From Desmodesmus armatus (Eukaryota > Chlorophyta > Chlorophyceae > Sphaeropleales > Scenedesmaceae), in assembly GCA_007449985.2 (NCBI GenBank), contig VIIQ02000068.1, positions 248,001-312,000 of the forward strand: a DNA stretch of 64,000 nt. Reading direction: 5' to 3'. This document shows positions 56,921 to 64,000 of this stretch, in pieces. The position numbers and the translations under genes are program-made. The notes beneath the pieces were generated by a model that was not told where the DNA came from, did not search any database, and saw only the letters and a list, made by a program, of their open reading frames with translations. How positions within the stretch are numbered: position 1 is the stretch's first letter; each line of letters starts with the position of its first letter.

Positions 56921-58952
56921 ATGAGGCGTGCTGTTGCTCTCCTGTGCATCGCGCTATGCGTGTCTGCAGCGTCTGCCAGGACTCTGGCAGACAGCAGCTT
57001 CCCGTCAACATGGCTCAGCAGCTACATGTCATCTCCCAAGGCATCCGCCATGTCTGGCTATTACGATGAGGTGGGGTACAGTAGTTGACCGTCCGTGCCT
57101 GCAAGCTAAGGCGGACATGCGTGTTGAGGCATGTGCATGATTTTTTCACGTACGCACACCCAAACCGATTGCTGCCCAACGCTGCAACGCTGCACATGCT
57201 TCTGCTACTCGACCTCCAGCTGCAGTCTTCTGTTACTAGTTTAGCGCAGCCCACATTATGGTCTCTCACCGCAGACAATGTACTTTGAAGCGTACGTACA
57301 GCATATGCCAGCAACGTAGTGCCCACATGTCTGTACGTGTTTGCTGCAGGTAGAGAAGGCAACAATGTGCTTCCGGTCAGCACTCACGTGTGCAGTGGAG
57401 CATCCTCCAGAGGAATTGTAAGCAGACAGGAACCGCATTATGCGCTCTGCCTAATCTGCTTGATGGGCAGCTGTGTGGGCTTTGCCAGGGGGGGCTACAG
57501 CATTGGGCAGCTGCGTGTGCTAAGCCGGAGGGGCCACAGCCACGGGCAGCTGTGTGTGGTAAGCCCAGGGGGCCACAGCATCAAACTCAACAACCCATCC
57601 TTGAGCTCAGCTTTCATCTCCTTGCTTTGCCTGGGACTCGATGCAGGGACCTCCTGACCTGCTCTGCCTGCCCTGAGGACTCCCACTACCGCAAGCAAGA
57701 CGAGGACAAGGAGTTTGCCATCGATGATGTGAGCTCCGTCCTGGGCAAGTGCATGCTCCACAAGTCAATGCACAAAGAGGAGGAAGAGCAGCATTCGCAC
57801 GCAAGGAAGGTTGCTATCATCGGCAAGCCAGGGCTCAGCTGGGCCGGCACTTTCTATGGCTCCTGCTACCTGGACAAGAGCGGCAAGGACATCTGCGAGC
57901 TGCCAGAGGGCTGCGAGGGCACCATCCTCACCATCTCGGTAAGCTTAGCTGCTGGCACGCCCCCAGTGAAGAGCCTGCATGTACTGTCAACATCCACTAA
58001 CTGACAGTCCAACTTCCAGAGCTCTCGAGGCACGACCAACCTCCAACAGGCACAGAGTAACACAGAGTTGACACCTACTATGGATAAGATGCTCTTTGTG
58101 CAAACAGATGTCGTACAACGCTGCTCCAGAGCCGAGAATGCAATGTTGCCCGGCTGATGTGGAACATATGTGCGTGACACGGTACCTCATGTGATACAAG
58201 CTGACATATGTTGCGCTGCCGTTCACCACTTCTGGCGCAGGGTGTGATCTACAAAGTTGACGATGCCGTCAGGGTTGGCCCTGCTAAGGCGAGTGTAAAT
58301 GTGTGTGAGAACAAGACGTCTGTGTGGGAGCCCGCCCCCGCTAAGAAAGGTGAGTGACATCTGGTGAATGCTGTCACGCATACAAGATAAACATGACCGT
58401 CCTGACTGGCCTACTGCAGTACTACTGCTAGTAGCAAGGAAGGGCATGATGGGTGGTGGCCAATCTGTATACATGTGGCTTTTGTCACACCTTTCATTGC
58501 TTGGCATGACCCACGGTTTTCGGGGAATGCCCAGCAATGGAAGGTATGGCAAATCCGTGATCAGGTCAATGTTGGAGCACCGTGCAAGGCATGCTTGAAC
58601 TGCATCTGCAAGCCCATCAGGCTGCCATAATCATCTCATGGCAACACCCCCAACAAGACTATGCTGCTTGTACCTGATGCCTGCAGGCACTGCCTCCATC
58701 CAGTATGCCAAGGAGTACTACTACGAGGTCGAAAAGACTCCCAAGATGGTGCCAGTGGGTCCAGCAACGGTGCTTGATGGCACATTCACTGTGTTGAGCC
58801 ATCACGCTGTGAAGTGGGAGAAGGGCCACTTCCAGTACAGCCATTTTAAGTACACTGAGGACACAAAGCTTGAAGACACCGTCGACTACCCCAGGCTGGG
58901 TGACGACGTCTATAAGATGGCCTTCCAGGGCAGCTCAAAGTCCCGCTACTGA
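56921..58952 (+). CDS. Secreted Cys-containing protein of unknown function
   Basis: Five exons in phase: 56921-57070, 57350-57417, 57647-57938, 58241-58349, 58687-58952; about 294 residues. A clear signal peptide (MRRAVALLCIALCVSAASA, cleavage after about residue 19) leads to a mature protein with scattered Cys: TMCFRSALTCAVEH, LLTCSACPEDSHYRKQDEDKE, SSVLGKCMLHKSMHKEEEEQHSH, FYGSCYLDKSGKDICELPEGCEG and NVCENKT. The C-terminal 90 residues (SIQYAKEYYYEVEKTPKMVP, WEKGHFQYSHFKYTEDTKLED) are charged and Tyr-rich and lack Cys. An even number of Cys in an exported protein suggests disulfides. I recognise no domain. It could be a cell-wall or lumenal protein; that is only an inference from the signal peptide. 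Intron 2 carries a 40-bp minisatellite. Confidence 0.8.
57465..57583 (+). repeat. 40-bp minisatellite in intron 2 of the secreted Cys protein gene
   Basis: Three units of 39-40 bp begin gggcagctg at 57465, 57505 and 57544 and share the blocks ctgtgtg and ggccacagc. Confidence 0.88.
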
Positions 58953-61399
58953 TCTGATGGGGTTTTAGGCCCTGAAGGGCCTAGGCTGCTGTGTGGTGGT
59001 TCAAGCTGCTGAATAAGCATGCTTTTGGACTCAGTAGCCAAAAGCGCACTAGTGGTGCAGGATAAACCACCCTGCAGCTGGCATCCAGCTGGGTGTGTCT
59101 CAGATCATTCATGATGTCTGAATGTGTGTGGGTGTATACCACTGACCTTCAACAAGGTGTGTGGCGCCGGTGCTAGTGACTTTGCATGGGTGACAGAATA
59201 ACCACCATTGCATATTGTGAGCATACACATGGCAATGGCCCCAAGGGACATCTGACCAAATGGCCATGCATGGTGTGGGCCCTACCAGTAAGTACACACA
59301 TAAGTTATGTGTGTACCTACACGCTGTTTACTGCTGCAAGAGGCAGTGACCTTGATTGCTTAACCATCAGTTGCAGTGCTGGCATGTTCTGACTTGTTGG
59401 CGGCAACTCAGCTTGTTCAGTACGCTGTCTCTGTTGTGATTGCTCATGCAAGCACAATAGCCACCGCCGACATGGCAAGGCTGATGGTGCATGTAATCAC
59501 TAGCACTGCAGCTTGCTTGCACCTCACACAATCACGTGTGGCCTCCTGATTAGCCATCTCTGACGAGCTGTCTTGCCTTGATACACTATGCAGTGCCTGG
59601 ATACACTATGCAGCCAGCCACTTGCCTCAGGTCACCATCAGACTTGCACAACAAGCACCAGAAGTCGATATGTGTCCATATCCTAAACACCCCTGGAAGC
59701 CAAACTGCTATGCTCAGGGCCTGCAGAGGTGTAGCTGCAGCCTGGCAGAAAGTGAAAACATGTCTCAGTTACAATGGTAGTCAGGCCAAAAGCAAGCCAC
59801 AGCATACCTCACTTGGTACTTGCAACACTAACAACAACAACCATGCAGGGCTTGCATGTACAGCAGCTGTCAAGGATGCATATGGTGAATATGTGTGTGC
59901 TCGGCATTCCTGCCAACGCCTGCGAGGCAATAACACTTCAGGTTGTGCGGGGGGAGAGCGGCTTGGAAGCGCTGACTCAGTGACTGGAGCCGCTACAGCT
60001 CGAGGCCGGGTGCCACAACAACCTGCATACCATGGAGAGCCTCACTCACTGATCCATAAGTATGTAAATATAGTTAATATAGAGTACAGCAAGTGTACTC
60101 TCGGCAGACCCACAGAGGACACCTAGGTGCCTCTCTCACGGGTGTTGACTACAGACCTCAGAGTGTAGTGCCGCCATCAAGGCAAACACGACACTATGCA
60201 AATGTACTTACAACGCTCCTGACTCACGTGTGCCCAGCACACCACATGCACCATGTTGCTCTCCTGCAAACCACACCCCTGGCATCACTGACTGGGGCAC
60301 ATACAACGGTCAATCATACCACCTGCATGCAGAATCGCACGCATCCAACTCAAATCCTGAGGTGCTGGCTTGGAGCCACAGCATCTGGCACCAGCACACC
60401 ATGACATGGCCTGCATCTGTCCTGGCATAAGGCTCACACCTCTAGGAGGACTCTCCAGTAGTGCATGCATTGTTCGTAGGTCAAGAAATGCTTGGTAGTA
60501 AGGAATAACCGACGCACCCCAACCCAACTTCAGAAGCACAGCACATGGCCCAAGGCAGCAGCATGGAAGCCCGCCATGCACTGTGATTCATCACTATAAC
60601 CACTGCTACAGCTCGGGGCAGGCTTGCCTCTGCAGTCTGGCGGAGGCGCTGTGCAACACAGCTGACGCGACAAGCCACAAAGCAGCCCTCAGGTCCTGCC
60701 AGTGTGACGGGTTCAGGCTGCCTAAGTGTGCACGCGTGGCGTTTGGCCGCTTTCGGTCAAGTGCTGGATGTCACCAGCCGCCCCCCCCACACACACACAG
60801 GGACAGAGTGTTTGCGAGCACGGCTGCGACACTCGCTGCTTGTGCTAGTGCTTGCTTGCTGTCTAGATACCAACGTTGGTAAACAGCATCACACAGTGCA
60901 AAGAGGGCGGCACGAGGCAGCTGACACATGGCTGCCTGCAACCACCTGTAGCAACAGGAGTCAGCAGAATGCAGGGCGAGTTGAGTAAGCAGGCACAAGC
61001 CATCTGACAAGAAATCTGGTATCTGAATCCGCCCGCGCAACATATGCTGGGCATCTGAAGTTGACACAAGGCTTCAGCAGCAGCACATACTGCTACCACA
61101 ATGTGCACCAGCGATGATATAGCACAGCCTAAGCTTTGCCTCAACAGAGAAAAGCAATCGGCACAGACCGGCGATCACTGAAAAGCTGGATTATTTCGAA
61201 GCTGAAGAGCAGAATGCTGCAAAATTGCAGCATAATAGATAGGCTGCAAACATACTATGGTCACAGCTCAGCACATGTGGGAGATGAGATGCACAAGCAG
61301 TACATACGCAGTACACACACAGAGTAGTGGGTGCGGCTGCAACAGCAGGCAACCCTGGAAAACAGAGTATGGGCAGCAGTGTCAAAGCACAGCATGGCT

Positions 61400-61608
61400 C
61401 CTCACTTCACATGGTGCAAGCGGCCGCATAGGCCTGCATGCAGCTGCCTGTGCGGCAGTGTCTGTCAATGCGGCCACATAGGCCTGCATCTCCCCTTACT
61501 TCACATGGTGCAATGCGGCCACATAGGCCTACATTGCTTCTCACTTCACATGTGTAATGCGGCCGCATAGGCCAGCATGCAGCTGCCTGTGCGGCAGTGT
61601 CCGTCAAC
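61400..61608. repeat. Minisatellite with gcggccRcataggcc core
   Basis: Four copies of the core gcggcc(g/a)cataggcc at about 61419, 61469, 61514 and 61559. The first and last units also share the flank gcagctgcctgtgcggcagtg. Spacing is 44-50 bp. Confidence 0.9.
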
Positions 61609-61949
61609 CCATACAGCCAAAGCCAGAATCCGAAGCAGACGCAACAAGCAATGATGCAGCGCGACAAACAGGCAAAGGTATTGCAGGTGCGCAAGGCACC
61701 GTAGCCTGAGAGCAAATTGGCCTGAGAAAAACAGTGCGTTGAGTCGATTATGACGATGGGGTGATGTAGCCATGGTCAAGCTGCCCGCCACTGTGCCACA
61801 CCTAGCAGACACCAATGTGCTGCAGGCTTCAGGCAGTAGGCATGCCCCCACCAGATAACAAGACCCCGCCCACAGTCTTGCGATAAAAAAACATCCAACG
61901 GCAGGTACCAGCAAGGGGAGAGCCAGCCACACAGGGTGCGGGAAGATCC

Positions 61950-62290
61950 AGCAACACAGGAGGCCAGGTCAGCCGCCACAGTCCATCGGCTTTGACAGGG
62001 CGCACCCCACAAAAGATCACGACCTGGGTATGGTATGCGAAACAACCGCGGCAAGTCCTGCAGTATGTTGGCCCAACAAGCCATGAATGTATACATGTGC
62101 CTGAACAACTGAACCTGCAGGCGGCGGCCTGCGATGTCCAACAGCATGGTGCCCTCTGACAGGCCCATGACCACAAAGACACTGTGTTGGAACCAAACGA
62201 AACATATAGAACTGCATGTTGTCACGGTGACACACCACATGAAGGGCAGAGTGCATCGGCACTCTGTCCTTGCAGTCCTGTGAAAACAAC
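61950..62290 (-). CDS. Possible exon(s) of an unidentified minus-strand gene
   Basis: After TTTTCACAG near 62280 the minus strand reads DCKDRVPMHSALHVVCHRDN and MQFYMFRL. Another frame slightly downstream reads VFVVMGLSEGTMLLDIAGRR, LQVQLFRHMYTFMACWANIL and QDLPRLFRIPYPG. Both look like real protein, but the frames do not join through a normal intron, so the locus may be a pseudogene or I have the borders wrong. Upstream, at about 62500-62575, FVLTVKMAGQPYLCASFEEA ends at a GTGAGT donor and may be the previous exon. No domain recognised. Confidence 0.3.
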
Positions 62291-63479
62291 AAAACACTCC
62301 TAGCACGGAACACCCCAGATACATGGGGGTGATGCAATTGCAACACCAACAACAGCCCTCAGTCGGTCACACACAGCAGGCAACACCAACAACAGCCCTC
62401 ACAACATGCACGGCACCAACAGCAGCTGCCGGCCCAAGCGGCAAGATTGACGGCTTGAAGGTGCAATGCAAGCACTCACTCAAAACACAGCACACTCACG
62501 GCGCCGCCTCCTCAAAAGAGGCACACAGGTAGGGTTGCCCCGCCATCTTCACCGTCAAGACAAACTCAGTGGCCCGTCACGCAAACACACCAAGACAGCA
62601 CTGTGCCGCAAACAAGAATGCCCCAGACATCGACGCAGGTAACGCAAACTCGCGCCCAGGTGCTGCCTCACCAAAAGCAGTAGCTACTGATAGGCTACCA
62701 GTGCCCAAAAACTGCCCACCACTGCAGCACACTCAGTTGTCCCGCAGGCAGCTACTAGCCTTCTAGTAGCGCACCGTGCGCTGCTGCAGCAACACGGCAA
62801 GAGCGATCCGCCGCTTTGCTGTCTGCTGAGCAGTGTGCCACACCTCACAAGTGGCAGTCGCCCTAGTTTGCCACATAAATCCAGGCATGTGTGTTGAAGT
62901 AACAAACCAGAAGTAACAAACCACGAACACCAGGGCTGCTGAGATGCAATCAGACAAGTCTCCAAAGCACCACCAGCGCCACAATGCACAGCTTAGCTGG
63001 TTTGGGGCATACTTGCCCTTGCTTCACTTGGAGACACAAGCAAGCTCCACAAGCAAGCTCCAAGACCCGATAACACCACAGAGCGCAACTGTTTGTTGCT
63101 GTGGTGACCACCACAGCCAGGTGGCCAAGGTGCAGGTATATTCACCACACACAACCACCAAGAGAAGCCTTGGTGAAAAGGCCAAGGTGACACCACAGTG
63201 ACAACTCCACAGGGAGAAAGAGGGCTGCGCAGCTGCCATGTGGGAACAACACACTCAAGCTGAAAGTGTCTGCGCGGCTGTCAATGGCTTGAAACACGCT
63301 TGATAACTGCTATGCAAGCAGCCTCGCCCTGCACAACCAAAATGCAATACCAGGCACAGTCGTGCAGTGCAAGCGTGGATTGGGTCGCTGCTGTTTTCCA
63401 GATATTAAACCCCCTCTCAAAGAACTCTTGGGAAAAATACTGTCTCTGCAACCACAAGGCGTAATCCTTGAGTTGATAA

Positions 63480-63524
63480 CCCTCTTAGCAACAACCCTCT
63501 TTGCAACAACCCTCTTAGCAACAA
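63480..63524. repeat. 15-bp tandem repeat, three copies
   Basis: ccctcttagcaacaa, ccctctttgcaacaa, ccctcttagcaacaa. The minus strand would read VVAKR three times, but no gene context supports translation. Confidence 0.9.
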
Positions 63525-63739
63525 CCACTGCAGCTGTGCCCGTGCTGCATCCTTCAATTAGAGTGCCGCAGCAGCCCGTTGACACTCCCAAGCGGTCCCA
63601 GTCATGTGCGGTTCCAAGTTTTTAGGATCTGCCTAGTCTGTGAGACAGCCGATGGGCGTGCCCCTGCTATCACACCTGCCCTAAGTGCATGTTTTGCACC
63701 TTTACAAGGCCGGGGGCGTTGCCAGCACCCCGGAGGGTT

Positions 63740-63906
63740 CAAGCACCGGCATGACTGAGACGGCTTGGGGTGCCTGCGTAGGTAGCCTTTGGCAACGGGT
63801 CAAAGACGTGGGGCTGTATGGCTGCAGGGTGGCCGTCACTGCGGTGCAGCACCATGACGAGTCCATCACTGGGCTGGCCTTGCAGACCCATGAAGTACTC
63901 TGCGAG
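63740..63906 (-). CDS. Possible exon of a minus-strand gene entering from the right edge
   Basis: After a CTGCTCGCAG acceptor near 63907 the minus strand reads YFMGLQGQPSDGLVMVLHRS then DGHPAAIQPHVFDPLPKATY before losing an obvious donor. The residue composition is unlike random translation here, but no family is recognised. Confidence 0.25.
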
Positions 63907-64000
63907 CAGAAGCAGGCAGAAGCAGAACATGCATCATGGCACTGCCGTCTGGATGTTTTCAGTTTGTGCATGTGTCCAGTCAGAAAATTGTGCAGTTGAC

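Larger units (their letters stand above)
58953..64000. other. Repeat-bearing region without a confident gene
   Basis: About 5 kb to the right edge. Left of 61 kb I see nothing coding. From about 61.7 kb some minus-strand stretches look protein-coding (listed separately), so an incomplete minus-strand gene may enter from beyond the window. Confidence 0.5.

Noticed and set aside
59578..60126. 182-codon open frame on +
   Set aside because: Unremarkable composition, no domain, no splice or signal context; likely chance.

Overview
The window looks like nuclear DNA of a green alga, most likely a core chlorophyte of the Sphaeropleales/Chlamydomonadales type. This is an inference from many short exons with GT-AG (and some GC-AG) introns, splice acceptors of the form TGCAG, very abundant CAG/CTG triplet runs, and families such as SMU1, an organelle-targeted ribosome recycling factor and FAS1 proteins. 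Exon borders below were read by eye from splice consensus, phase agreement and family similarity, not from transcripts.

Left part (1-14.4 kb): three copies of a MYND zinc-finger gene. Copies A (192-3624) and B (4694-9389) run on +, copy C (14402-10683) on -, facing B. B is clearly dead: a 16-bp tandem duplication shifts its frame and a 5'-truncated LINE (7544-8541) sits in the coding sequence. A has one extra base and C has two frame changes, so they are either decaying or carry assembly errors.

Middle-left (14.4-31.7 kb): a secreted two-domain FAS1 (fasciclin) protein on + (14769-19614), 3.6 kb without a supported gene, a secreted GH-A clan (GH5-like) glycoside hydrolase on - (27221-23223), 1.7 kb of intergenic DNA, and a RING-finger protein on - (31739-28894) whose zinc finger is split by about 250 residues.

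Middle-right (32.4-56.1 kb): a TPR protein on + (32378-35094), a 399-bp tandem duplication, a large Gln/Ala-rich, Trp-patterned helical protein resembling Sfi1/CCDC191-type centrosomal proteins on - (42521-37258), a ribosome recycling factor with an Arg-rich presequence on + (42901-45239), a 12-exon sulfotransferase on - (50570-45938) that has a signal peptide, a WW domain inside the catalytic domain and a C-terminal KDEL, and the splicing factor SMU1 on + (51083-56148).

Right end (56.9-64 kb): a secreted Cys-containing protein of unknown function on + (56921-58952), then about 5 kb of repeat-bearing DNA with a few coding-looking minus-strand segments that I could not join into a gene.

Four neighbouring gene pairs are head-to-head with 370-640 bp between start codons (MYND-C/FAS1, RING/TPR, Trp-repeat/RRF, sulfotransferase/SMU1), so each gap is a candidate shared promoter. 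The most unusual items are the WW/KDEL sulfotransferase, the split RING finger, the GH5-like enzyme without a visible acid/base Glu beside a duplicated splice donor, and the GC-AG introns.
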